From positions 496,001-560,000 of the forward strand of contig OZ246007.1 of NCBI GenBank assembly GCA_965230515.1: a DNA stretch of 64,000 bases. The letters run 5' to 3'. Position numbers and translations under genes: made by a program. Positions within the stretch are counted from its first letter, which is position 1; each line of letters starts with the position of its first letter. This document shows, piece after piece, positions 36,573 to 45,221 of this stretch. Under the pieces are notes generated by a model. That model was not told where the DNA came from. It did not search any database and worked only from the letters and a program-made list of their open reading frames with translations. The DNA is from JAJFKB01 sp965230515. GTDB taxonomy: Bacteria > Pseudomonadota > Gammaproteobacteria > Pseudomonadales > IMCC2047.

Positions 36573-36647
36573 CAAGGCCAAGCACATCGCCCGCAAAAAT
36601 CGCGGGCTGGACCTCGCTTCGCTCGGCCTGTGTTGGCGGCGTTCGTA
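36567..36647. other. attC-like integron recombination site
   Basis: R'' AGCTAAC (36567-36573), L'' GCCAAGCACA (36577-36586), L' TGTGTTGGC (36629-36637) and the core GTT (36641-36643). L'' and L' are exact complements except for one extra G at 36582, the extrahelical base expected in an attC. Three-base spacers AAG and GGC separate the boxes. The middle has a GCCCGC/GCGGGC stem. R' reads GTTCGTA instead of GTTRRRY, as would follow insertion at a secondary target. Confidence 0.65.
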
Positions 36648-36677
36648 TGCCTAGGAAATAATCCCATCATAAATACT

Positions 36678-37799
36678 ATGCAGCGAAGTAACGAAGTTGA
36701 CATCATCAGGATGGCTGCACTCATTGGTATATGTGTGGTAAATGTGCCGTTTATGGCTTTGCCTGTAGAATCTGTGTTTACTCCGCCGGATTATGTTTAT
36801 GACAAGTCTGCGGCATTTCTGGTGGAGTGTTTTCTCCAGTTGAAGTTTTTCATCCTGTTCTCATTCATCTTTGGATGGGGGATGGCAATTCAATCAAAGT
36901 CAGCAGAGTCAAAAGGTCTGTCATTCGCAAGACGTTATTTCCGAAGAATGGCTGGATTGGCCATTCTAGGATCCGCCCATGCAATATTGGTGTTTAGTGG
37001 TGACATTTTATTGTTGTATGCGCTACTGGGCTTATTTCTGTGGTTAATAAGAGATTTTTCGCCAAGACAGTTAGTGAAGTTTGCGGTTTGGATGCTGCCA
37101 TTGAGTATGATTTTTCTCACCATACTTGCGGTGCTCATTGACTTTATTATGACTGATGAAGCGATTTTATTTACCGCAACAGGAACTGCAACGCTTGGAA
37201 GTGGTTTTCTCGAAGCATCTCAGGCGAGATTTACAGATTGGCCCACCACTTTTGGATTTTTGGTTCTCCTTCAAGCTCCGTTAGCCCTTGGTGCATTCGC
37301 GGTGGGCTTGGCCGCTGCCAAAACAGACTTTTTTTCTGACAATAGAAATGGATTTAATCTTATTCAACAGCGTTTGCCACTTCTAATCACTATCGCGTTA
37401 CCTTTAAATGCTTTATATGCTGCAGTCGTCGGCGGCATTGTGCCGGAAACTTACGAAATATTGTCTTTACTTGGGTTTGTGTTAATAGCCATAGGAGCGC
37501 CTGCACTTTCATTGATTTATTTGTATCTTTTTATTCGTCTTTCAAGAATGATTAAAATGCCACATTTGCTGGTGCTTGCTGGGCAAAATTCTCTGTCATC
37601 CTATGTTGCTCAAGGGGTGCTTGCTGGGTTTGTATTCGGCGCCTATGGTTTGGGGCTATTTCACTCGCTCGGCCACGCGGCTTTGATTCCAGTTTCTTTG
37701 ATAATCGCTCTTATTGCTATGGTTTTTGTGGGTGTTTGCGCCAAGGTTTTCGGGCGAGGTCCATTAGAGCCAATTTTGCGCAAAATTAGTGGGAGTTGA
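36678..37799 (+). CDS. DUF418 family membrane protein
   Basis: The product has 373 residues from ATG 36678. It begins with the DUF418 N-terminal pattern (RSNEVDIIRMAALIGICVVN, similar to acyltransferase-3 starts), has about ten membrane helices, and ends with the typical DUF418 C-terminal block (LVLAGQNSLSSYVAQGVLAGFVF ... FGRGPLEPILRKISG). The function is unknown. It starts 36 bp after the attC-like site, so it could be a captured gene that has lost its own attC, or the old chromosomal gene disturbed by the insertion. Confidence 0.85.
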   Translation: MQRSNEVDIIRMAALIGICVVNVPFMALPVESVFTPPDYVYDKSAAFLVECFLQLKFFILFSFIFGWGMAIQSKSAESKGLSFARRYFRRMAGLAILGSAHAILVFSGDILLLYALLGLFLWLIRDFSPRQLVKFAVWMLPLSMIFLTILAVLIDFIMTDEAILFTATGTATLGSGFLEASQARFTDWPTTFGFLVLLQAPLALGAFAVGLAAAKTDFFSDNRNGFNLIQQRLPLLITIALPLNALYAAVVGGIVPETYEILSLLGFVLIAIGAPALSLIYLYLFIRLSRMIKMPHLLVLAGQNSLSSYVAQGVLAGFVFGAYGLGLFHSLGHAALIPVSLIIALIAMVFVGVCAKVFGRGPLEPILRKISGS

Positions 37800-37985
37800 T
37801 TTCGACATAACAGCAGGCAAGGACTTATCTCTATAGTCGATACTAAACCAAAAGAAATAAATTACTCGATGAGATACCTGTTTATACTCGCATTAACGAG
37901 ATAAGGAACCAGAGCCTTTTTTCGCCAAACATACTTAACACGAATAATAGAAACAAGGCGCAATTTATTGTTTTATATACAAAAC

Positions 37986-38061
37986 TGGTGGGTCGTCAGG
38001 GGATCGAACCCTGGACCTATGGATTAAGAGTCCACTGCTCTGCCAGCTGAGCTAACGACCC
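37986..38061 (-). tRNA. tRNA-Lys (anticodon CUU)
   Basis: On the minus strand the 76 bases fold into a full cloverleaf: acceptor GGGTCGT/ACGACCC, D arm AGCTCAGCTGGCAGAGCA, anticodon loop CTCTTAA (anticodon CTT), T arm CAGGG TTCGATC CCCTG, and an encoded CCA end at 37986-37988. It borders the accessory patch on one side and metZ on the other. Confidence 0.97.
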
Positions 38062-38112
38062 GAATTCAGGTTATCAAACCGTTTCATATATCTTCAGCAA
38101 CGATGTCACGCT

Positions 38113-39309
38113 TTACAGCGCCTCAAGCCCTCTGGTCAGGTCAGCCTTCAGGTCATCGATATCTTCAAGGCCAATGGCCAGCCTGAGGAGGTTGTCGTGA
38201 ATACCGCTGCTCTGCTTCTCTTCCGGAGTCAGTTTACCATGAGTGGTTGTAGCCGGATGGGTAATCGTTGTTTTGACGTCTCCCAGGTTGGCGGTGATGG
38301 ATACCATCTCGGTCGCATCAATAAAACGCCAGGCGGCGGCCTGATCGCCTGCCACTCTAAATGACAGCACACCACCAAAACCACGCTGTTGCCGTGCGGC
38401 CAGTTCATGTTGCGGATGACTGGCAAGGCCACTGTAGTGCACTTTTTCGATACCGCTCTGCTCTTCCAGCCACTGCGCAATTGCCATCGCATTAGCGCTA
38501 TGGGCATCCATACGCAGCCGGAGTGTTTCCAGACCCTTTAAGAAGACCCACGCGTTAAATGGGCTCATGGTTGGACCTGCAGCGCGCAGAAACCCGAATA
38601 CTTCTTCTGCGAGGGCTTCACTGCCCAGCATCGCTCCACCGACACAACGTCCCTGCCCGTCCAGGTATTTGGTCGCTGAATGGATCACAATATCTGCACC
38701 GAGCTTCATCGGTTGTTGTAACGCAGGTGTACAGAAACAGTTATCGACCATGAGCAACGCATTATTTGTGTGTGCCAGATCCGCCAACCATTGAATATCC
38801 GCCACTTCACACAAGGGGTTTGAAGGCGTTTCCAGCATCAACAATTTTGTATTAGGTGTTATCGCCTGCTGCCACTCTTCTCTGGAAGTAAGGTCAACAA
38901 ATGTGGTGCTGACGCCAAATTTACTCAGGTACTTATTCAGCAGTGTAAAGGTGGTACCAAAAACACTTCTCGAACAAATAACGTGATCACCCGCCTGAAG
39001 CAGGGCCATGCAGGTGCTGAGTATAGCGGCCATGCCGGAGGATGTAGCGACACAACGCTCAGCCCCTTCCAGTGCGGCAAGTCGCTGCTCAAAATTCCTT
39101 ACGGTGGGATTGGTAAATCGGGAATAGATATTGCCGGGAATATCCCCTGCAAATCTGGCAGCGGCCTCGCTGGCGTTATTAAACACAAAGCTGGAGGTTG
39201 GAAAAATTGGCTCACTGTGCTCCATCTCTCCGGTATGGGGATGGCCACTGCGTATTGCCAGTGTTTCAAAACCGTATTCAGGCTTACCTTTATTATCTGT
39301 ATCTGACAT
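38113..39309 (-). CDS. metZ: O-succinylhomoserine sulfhydrylase
   Basis: The product has 398 residues of the Cys/Met-metabolism PLP family. YSRFTNPT (62-69) and the PLP lysine Lys214 in SATKYLDGQGRCVGG are visible. MetZ makes homocysteine from O-succinylhomoserine and sulfide. The assignment to MetZ rather than MetB or MetC rests on its place beside purF, the same as in Pseudomonas. It ends the cluster, 17 bp after purF. Confidence 0.92.
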   Translation of the reverse strand: MSDTDNKGKPEYGFETLAIRSGHPHTGEMEHSEPIFPTSSFVFNNASEAAARFAGDIPGNIYSRFTNPTVRNFEQRLAALEGAERCVATSSGMAAILSTCMALLQAGDHVICSRSVFGTTFTLLNKYLSKFGVSTTFVDLTSREEWQQAITPNTKLLMLETPSNPLCEVADIQWLADLAHTNNALLMVDNCFCTPALQQPMKLGADIVIHSATKYLDGQGRCVGGAMLGSEALAEEVFGFLRAAGPTMSPFNAWVFLKGLETLRLRMDAHSANAMAIAQWLEEQSGIEKVHYSGLASHPQHELAARQQRGFGGVLSFRVAGDQAAAWRFIDATEMVSITANLGDVKTTITHPATTTHGKLTPEEKQSSGIHDNLLRLAIGLEDIDDLKADLTRGLEAL

Positions 39310-39326
39310 GACGCCTGGGCCTGAAA

Positions 39327-40853
39327 TTATTTATTGTTGTGCAGATCGATTGCGATATTATCATCGTATATCGTATCACTGCGTTGTTTTACATTCTTCA
39401 CAGCATCGCTTCGCTGCGCTTCCAACCGATCGAGATACGCCTGATCAATATCTCCGGTAATATATTCGCCATTAAAAACCGAGCACTCAAATTGCTTAAT
39501 ATTGGCATTTCCTTCCAGCGCACAATCAACCAGGTCTTTGAGATCCTGATAAAGCAACCAGTCCGCGCCAATAGTCTTGGCAACTTCCTGATCAGAGCGA
39601 TCATGGCCTATCAGCTCACTCGCCGAAGGCATATCAATTCCGTAAACATTGGGGTAGCGGACCGCCGGTGATGCTGACGCGAAATAGACACGTTTTGCCC
39701 CGGCCTCGCGGGCCATGTCAATAATCTGTTTGCAGGTGGTGCCACGTACGATTGAATCGTCAACCAGCAGCACGTTTTTGCCTTTAAACTCAAGGTCGAT
39801 CGCATTGAGTTTTTGTTTGACCGATTTTTTGCGCTGACTCTGGCCCGGCATAATGAAGGTTCGGCCAATATAACGGTTTTTAATAAAGCCTTCCCGAAAT
39901 TTGACTCCCAGCCGATAGGCCAATTGCAGCGCTGATGTGCGACTGGTGTCGGGAATTGGAATCACCACATCGATATCATGCTCCGGATACTCTCTGAGTA
40001 TTTTCTCTGCAAGCTTCTCACCCATGCGCAAGCGTGCTTTATAGACCGAAATATTATCGATAATCGAATCTGGTCGTGCCAGATAAACATGCTCAAAAAT
40101 ACAGGGGACTAATTGCGGATTTTCGGAGCATTGCTGAGAATGGATATTTCCATCGACATCAATGTACACCGCTTCTCCGGGCTCCAGGTCACGAACCAGA
40201 GTGAAGCCTAAAGCACTGAGCGCGACGCTTTCAGAGGCGATCATGTACTCCGTGCCTTTTTTGCTGGTTCGCTTGCCAAAAACAATAGGGCGAATACCGT
40301 GTGGATCACGAAAACCGACAATACCGTAGCCGGTGATCATGCTGATCACAGCATAACCACCCTGACAGCGCTTGTGCACCTCTTTAACTGCGGTAAATAT
40401 GTCTTCCGGAGCAGGCTGTAGTTTACCTAAACAATGCAGTTCATGGGCAAACACATTGAGCAGGACCTCTGAATCCGAATTGGTATTGATGTGCCTGAGG
40501 TCTGAGGTAAACAGCTCGCTTTTGATACTCTCAACATTGGTCAGATTACCGTTGTGCGCCAATGTGATGCCGTAAGGTGAGTTCACGTAAAAGGGCTGAG
40601 ATTCGCTGGAACTTGCACCACCCGCTGTTGGGTATCTGACATGGCCGATCCCCATATTGCCCACCAATCGCTCCATATGGCGTTGACGAAACACATCCCG
40701 CACCAATCCATTATCCTTACGTAATGCAAATCGGCCTTCATGGCAGGTTACCATACCCGCGGCATCCTGGCCGCGATGTTGAAGAACGGTCAAGGCATCA
40801 TAAAGTGCCTGATTGACGTTCGATTTCGCCACTATCCCGACTATGCCGCACAT
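39327..40853 (-). CDS. purF: Amidophosphoribosyltransferase
   Basis: The product has 508 residues. It starts MCGIVGIV with the catalytic Cys2 of the glutaminase half, and has the PRPP-binding motif VLLVDDSIVRGTT in the second half. It makes phosphoribosylamine from PRPP and glutamine, the first committed step of purine synthesis. It lies between cvpA and metZ, as in Pseudomonas. Confidence 0.98.
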   Translation of the reverse strand: MCGIVGIVAKSNVNQALYDALTVLQHRGQDAAGMVTCHEGRFALRKDNGLVRDVFRQRHMERLVGNMGIGHVRYPTAGGASSSESQPFYVNSPYGITLAHNGNLTNVESIKSELFTSDLRHINTNSDSEVLLNVFAHELHCLGKLQPAPEDIFTAVKEVHKRCQGGYAVISMITGYGIVGFRDPHGIRPIVFGKRTSKKGTEYMIASESVALSALGFTLVRDLEPGEAVYIDVDGNIHSQQCSENPQLVPCIFEHVYLARPDSIIDNISVYKARLRMGEKLAEKILREYPEHDIDVVIPIPDTSRTSALQLAYRLGVKFREGFIKNRYIGRTFIMPGQSQRKKSVKQKLNAIDLEFKGKNVLLVDDSIVRGTTCKQIIDMAREAGAKRVYFASASPAVRYPNVYGIDMPSASELIGHDRSDQEVAKTIGADWLLYQDLKDLVDCALEGNANIKQFECSVFNGEYITGDIDQAYLDRLEAQRSDAVKNVKQRSDTIYDDNIAIDLHNNK

Positions 40854-40893
40854 CTTTGTAAAACTCTCCCCTAGTAAAGCTGTATTATAAGAG

Positions 40894-41388
40894 CTATCCG
40901 TTAAAATTTAATAAATAATTTGAAAGTTGCTTTAATAAATCGAAAGACCACTCCTCCATCACCAGAAACTGGGGGATGAAATAGGACTCCTGCCACCATT
41001 GGTCACCGCTAAAAGGTGTATGTTTGGCTAGCGCAACAGCGATCACTACCACCAGACAGCCCCTCGCCACACCAAAAATCATACCCAGCAATCTATCTGT
41101 CCCTGTTAAGCCGGTTGCCCTGACCAGCACGTTGATCAAGTGGGTCACCAGTGCTCCGACAACCAATGTCGCGGCAAACAGGATCGCAAATGCTGCGGCC
41201 AGTCTTACCGAATGCGCATCAATATAGCCGACAAGCAGGTCAGCCATCTTGAAACTGAATACTCTGGCAATCACAAATGCGGCCACCCATACCAGCAACG
41301 ATAAGGCTTCTTTGATGAATCCTCTTTTTATGCTGATAAGTGTGGAAACACTCACAACCGCTATAATGAACCAATCGGCCCAATTCAT
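40894..41388 (-). CDS. cvpA: CvpA family membrane protein
   Basis: The product has 164 residues with four membrane helices (start MNWADWFIIAVVSVSTLISIKRGFIKEALSLLVWVAAFVIAR). It is required for colicin V production in E. coli, and its general role in the envelope is not settled. Standard position just upstream of purF. Confidence 0.94.
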   Translation of the reverse strand: MNWADWFIIAVVSVSTLISIKRGFIKEALSLLVWVAAFVIARVFSFKMADLLVGYIDAHSVRLAAAFAILFAATLVVGALVTHLINVLVRATGLTGTDRLLGMIFGVARGCLVVVIAVALAKHTPFSGDQWWQESYFIPQFLVMEEWSFDLLKQLSNYLLNFNG

Positions 41389-41456
41389 AACTTAAAGCCC
41401 TGTATATTCTTAATACTGTTTAAAAGAAAAAACCTGATCGGCAACTGGCCATTCAA

Positions 41457-41957
41457 TCACTCATTGTCCATGAACCGGACAACAATCCCTTCCAGCTTAA
41501 ACTGTTTGTGCAGATCGCTTTTATACTTATCAATCCTTGCACGGTCCAGTTCCGGCCCAACAAATACCCGAGCCAATGCCGGCTTTTCATGAGGTCTGAA
41601 TTGCACATAGGCTTTGTAGCCGGAAGCTCTTAATTTATCTCGCAACGCATCTGCGTTATCACGTTCCTGGAAACTGGCAAGTTGTAAACTCCAGCTTTCC
41701 GGCAGTATTTCTGCATGTTTGTCGTCAACCTGCCCATTCGACTCTTCTTGAACAACGGCCTGTTTTTCCGGTTTCGGAGTTTTCGGTTTTTCCGGCATTT
41801 TTATTTCAACAACGGGCGGTTGAGGTTTTGGTGGAATGGTTACCTTTATATCTTCAGGAGTTAATTTGGCATCACTAAATATCATTGGGATAAAAATCAC
41901 GGCAATCGCAACCAGAACCACTGCTCCCACTAACCGCTGCTTTAGCCCGTCATCCAT
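41457..41957 (-). CDS. SPOR-domain protein, DedD-like
   Basis: The product has 166 residues: short cytoplasmic start, one membrane helix (LVGAVVLVAIAVIFIPMIFS), a Pro/Lys-rich linker, and a C-terminal SPOR domain (ESWSLQLASFQERDNADALRDKLRASGYKAYV). SPOR domains bind denuded septal peptidoglycan, so it is probably a division-associated membrane protein. It lies between folC and cvpA. Confidence 0.93.
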   Translation of the reverse strand: MDDGLKQRLVGAVVLVAIAVIFIPMIFSDAKLTPEDIKVTIPPKPQPPVVEIKMPEKPKTPKPEKQAVVQEESNGQVDDKHAEILPESWSLQLASFQERDNADALRDKLRASGYKAYVQFRPHEKPALARVFVGPELDRARIDKYKSDLHKQFKLEGIVVRFMDNE

Positions 41958-41961
41958 TTGT

Positions 41962-43263
41962 TCAGTTCCTATGCTTCTTGTTTAAATTGAGCCATTGAAG
42001 TGCTGCTCCCACCGTATAAAATGAGCCAAATACAACCAATAAGTCCTGCTCATTCATTAATTGTAGTGTCGCTTCAATGCCGGTTGCCACATCCGCATGT
42101 TGCTCCACTGCCGTCCCAAACGGGGTAATTCTATCAGCGATCTCGCCTGCACTCATAGCCCGATTTGCATTTAAATCACAGCAAGCCCAGTGGTCAACCA
42201 GGGAATCCAGTGCGCCAACAACACCTGTGCAATCCTTGTCTTTTAACATGCCGACCAACGCATAAACACGGCCGGTCACTTTTTCCTGTTTTAATTTTTG
42301 AACCAAATATTCAGCAGCATGAGGATTATGGGCCACGTCCAGGATCATCCGTACCGGCTGTTCAAATTTTTGAAACCGTCCGGCTAGTTTCGATGCCTTT
42401 AGACCTTCACTGATTTGAGCCTGTTGCAATGGCATTCCCAACTGCATCAGTGCCTGTATGGCTGTCGCTGCGTTGGACAGCGGTAGTTCCGGCCGGGGGA
42501 GGTTTTCTAACCTGATTGGCCGGTTATGCTGATGCCCCCACCAATTCCAGCCATTTTTTTCCGATGCATTATCATCAATCTCTTCATAGCCAAACTGGTC
42601 ACCGATACAATCCAGCCTGACCGCCAGAGATTCCGCATGGTGCAATAAGGTCAGCGGCGGCTCCGGGTCGCCACACACAGCCGAAGCCCCAGCCCTCATA
42701 ATACCTGCCTTTTCAAAAGCGATTGCCTCCCGGTTATCACCCAGCCAGTCCTGGTGATCCAACGCTATTGAGCTAACAATTGCCAAATCCGCATCGATAA
42801 TATTAGTCGCGTCAAGTCGCCCACCCAAACCGACCTCCAACAACGCAACATCAAGATCTGCTCTTGCAAACAGATCAAAAGCTGCCAGAGTGCCAAATTC
42901 AAAATAGGTTAAAGGCGTATCGCCGCGGGCCTGATCAACTCTCGAAAACGCACTGCACAGCGCTTCGTCTGATACCTCCTCACCCCTGATGGTAATACGC
43001 TCGTTATAGCGCACCAGATGCGGTGATGTATAACAGCCAACTTTTAGACCCGCTCTGCTCAGAATGCGCTCAAGCACGCAGATTGTAGAACCTTTTCCGT
43101 TGGTTCCCGCGACGCTGATGACGCTGTTTGCAATTGCAGTAAGTGGTAATTTTTGGGCAACTTTTGAGACCCGTGCCAAGCCCAGGTCTATCTCTTTCGA
43201 ATGCAGGGACTCCAGACTTGTCAGCCAATCCTGGAGTGTTTTTTGGTCAGAGCTGTTGGGCAT
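41962..43263 (-). CDS. folC: Folylpolyglutamate synthase / dihydrofolate synthase
   Basis: The product has 433 residues. The ATP loop is SVAGTNGKGST, followed by YTSPHLVRYNERI and a later LEVGLGGRLDATN. It ligates glutamate to dihydropteroate and folates. It lies directly downstream of accD and 4 bp upstream of the SPOR gene. Confidence 0.96.
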   Translation of the reverse strand: MPNSSDQKTLQDWLTSLESLHSKEIDLGLARVSKVAQKLPLTAIANSVISVAGTNGKGSTICVLERILSRAGLKVGCYTSPHLVRYNERITIRGEEVSDEALCSAFSRVDQARGDTPLTYFEFGTLAAFDLFARADLDVALLEVGLGGRLDATNIIDADLAIVSSIALDHQDWLGDNREAIAFEKAGIMRAGASAVCGDPEPPLTLLHHAESLAVRLDCIGDQFGYEEIDDNASEKNGWNWWGHQHNRPIRLENLPRPELPLSNAATAIQALMQLGMPLQQAQISEGLKASKLAGRFQKFEQPVRMILDVAHNPHAAEYLVQKLKQEKVTGRVYALVGMLKDKDCTGVVGALDSLVDHWACCDLNANRAMSAGEIADRITPFGTAVEQHADVATGIEATLQLMNEQDLLVVFGSFYTVGAALQWLNLNKKHRN

Positions 43264-43298
43264 AGTTGTTGAGCGAGCCTGCCGATGTTTAGCGGGGT

Positions 43299-44291
43299 TT
43301 ACTCCTCTGACTTGGATTCTACCGCCGACTCTTCAACTTCTCCTTCAATCTCTACGTCCTCTACCCCTTCCACTGGCTCTTCATTCTCCTCATCGACCGG
43401 TTCAAACGCTTCAGTCTCGGTGTCTGTAGCCAACGAAGGAACCAGTTTCAGTAATATTGAGGATAGCCTGTCACGCATGTCATTCCGGTTGATGATCATG
43501 TCTATTGCGCCATGCTCAAGAATAAACTCACTGCGCTGAAATCCTTCTGGCAGTTTCTCTCGAACCGTTTGCTCGATCACTCTGGGGCCCGCAAAACCGA
43601 CCAAAGCGTTAGGCTCCGCAACATTTAGATCCCCAAGCATGGCCATACTGGCAGAGACGCCACCATATACCGGGTCTGTGAGCACTGAAATATAGGGAAT
43701 CCCCTGCTGTTTCATCCTTTCTACTGCAGCACTGGTTTTAGCCATCTGCATCAAAGAAACCAGCGCCTCCTGCATACGGGCACCACCGCTGGTAGAAAAA
43801 CAGATAAGAGGTATACGACGTTCCAAACATACATTCACGGCTTTAACGAAGCGCGCACCAACGACAGCACCCATCGACCCACCCATAAAATTAAACTCAA
43901 AGCAGGCCACGACGACTGGTATACCTTTCAGCTCGCCACGAACAGCAACCAGAGCATCTTTTTCACCTGTACTTTTCTGGGCGGCGTTAATACGATCCTT
44001 ATATTTTTTGGAATCCTTAAATTTCAGAAAATCTTCAGGTGCCAGGTCGGTGCCTATCTCTTCTCGCTCCCCTTCATCCAGAAAAAGATCAATGCGTCGT
44101 CTGGCGTTTATTCGAATATGGTAGCTACACTTGGGACAAACATCATGATTGTTTTCAAGCTCGGGGCGGTAAAGTACGGCGTCGCACTTGGGGCATTTTT
44201 TCCACAATCCTTCCGGCACGGTACTGCGACTGCGCTTTTTCTGCTCTGAGCGCACCACAGAGGGTACAATCTTTTCTAGCCAGCTACTCAT
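43299..44291 (-). CDS. accD: Acetyl-CoA carboxylase, carboxyltransferase beta subunit
   Basis: The product has 330 residues. The N-terminal zinc ribbon has Cys33, Cys36, Cys52 and Cys55; the crotonase-like core includes FNFMGGSMGAVVGARFVKAV and STSGGARMQEAL. It forms the carboxyltransferase with AccA. It has an unusual acidic tail of about 40 residues (Glu/Val-rich), absent from many homologues. It lies next to truA with no trpF gene between. Confidence 0.97.
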   Translation of the reverse strand: MSSWLEKIVPSVVRSEQKKRSRSTVPEGLWKKCPKCDAVLYRPELENNHDVCPKCSYHIRINARRRIDLFLDEGEREEIGTDLAPEDFLKFKDSKKYKDRINAAQKSTGEKDALVAVRGELKGIPVVVACFEFNFMGGSMGAVVGARFVKAVNVCLERRIPLICFSTSGGARMQEALVSLMQMAKTSAAVERMKQQGIPYISVLTDPVYGGVSASMAMLGDLNVAEPNALVGFAGPRVIEQTVREKLPEGFQRSEFILEHGAIDMIINRNDMRDRLSSILLKLVPSLATDTETEAFEPVDEENEEPVEGVEDVEIEGEVEESAVESKSEE

Positions 44292-44384
44292 TTATACAAT
44301 CTACCTTTACTAAATCACGAACTTCCATAAAGTGGATATCCTATCAATGGACGTTGCTCAGATACAGCTTTTTTCGTATCAATA

Positions 44385-45221
44385 TCAATTCAAAAACGGC
44401 AACCTGTGATCTAACTCTGGCAGTTTAAAGTGTTCGGGATAATCTATTCCCACCAGGTAAAGGCCGTGTGGGGGGGCAGTCACACCTCCCTGCCTCCTGT
44501 CCCGCACATCAAGCACCTGTTTTGCCCACTCCGGGGATTCCTTGCCGCTACCAATCGTCATTAATACGCCGGCTATATTGCGTACCATGTGATGAAGAAA
44601 TGCATTGGCATGAATATTAATAATCACTAACTCACCTCTGCGTTGTATCTCTAGCTGATGGATAGTGCGCACAGGGTTTTTCGCTTGACAATGGACAGCC
44701 CGATAAGAGGTAAAATCGTGTTTGCCTACCAGGAAAGCAGCGCCCTGTTGCATCTTTTCGACGTTCAGGGGTAAGCACTGCCAGGAAAGCTGCCTGCTCA
44801 TAATCGCAGGCCTGACCGAACGGTTGGCAATCACATAAGTATAATGTCGCCCCGTTGCGCTGAATCGCGCATGAAACTCTTCGGTAACGGTTTTTGCCCA
44901 GCAAACACGTATTTCCGGGGGTAGCTGAGTATTGGTTCCCAACACCCATGCGCGATTATCTCGTACACTTGTGGTGTTAAAGTGAACCACTTGGGCGGTT
45001 GCGTGAACACCGGCATCGGTTCTGCCGGCACAGATAGTTCGTATCGGCTGTGCGGCTATTCTGGATAATGCAGTCTCAAGTTGCTGCTGTACGGTGGCGG
45101 GGTCGTGGGATTGAAACTGCCAGCCATGAAAAGCACTGCCATCGTATTCGATGCCCAGTGCTATTCTGGTTGATTCAGTTGATGTTGAATTCTGTGATGA
45201 TTGTTCTGCTGGTTCAGGCAA
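44385..45221 (-). CDS. truA: tRNA pseudouridine(38-40) synthase
   Basis: The product has 278 residues. The catalytic Asp69 is in CAGRTDAGVHATAQ. The enzyme modifies U38-U40 of the anticodon arm in several tRNAs. Its start overlaps the end of fimV by 8 bp, indicating translational coupling. Confidence 0.97.
   Translation of the reverse strand: MPEPAEQSSQNSTSTESTRIALGIEYDGSAFHGWQFQSHDPATVQQQLETALSRIAAQPIRTICAGRTDAGVHATAQVVHFNTTSVRDNRAWVLGTNTQLPPEIRVCWAKTVTEEFHARFSATGRHYTYVIANRSVRPAIMSRQLSWQCLPLNVEKMQQGAAFLVGKHDFTSYRAVHCQAKNPVRTIHQLEIQRRGELVIINIHANAFLHHMVRNIAGVLMTIGSGKESPEWAKQVLDVRDRRQGGVTAPPHGLYLVGIDYPEHFKLPELDHRLPFLN

Larger units (their letters stand above)
35267..36641 (+). mobile_element. 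Solitary integron gene cassette (proposed)
   Basis: The segment begins after G in G|TTAGCT (35266/35267) and ends at G|TT in the attC-like site (36641/36642). If excised and circularised, the joined site would have R'' AGCTAAC and R' GTTAGCT, which are exact reverse complements. Two overlapping genes fill it, the first ATG lies 29 bp from the border, and the last stop codon lies in the R'' box, all typical of cassettes. No integrase gene is in the window, so this would be an isolated attC cassette. Confidence 0.6.

Noticed and set aside
37986..38061. tRNA-Lys as attachment site of a genomic island
   Set aside because: I found no copy of the tRNA 3' end at the other side of the accessory patch and no integrase gene.
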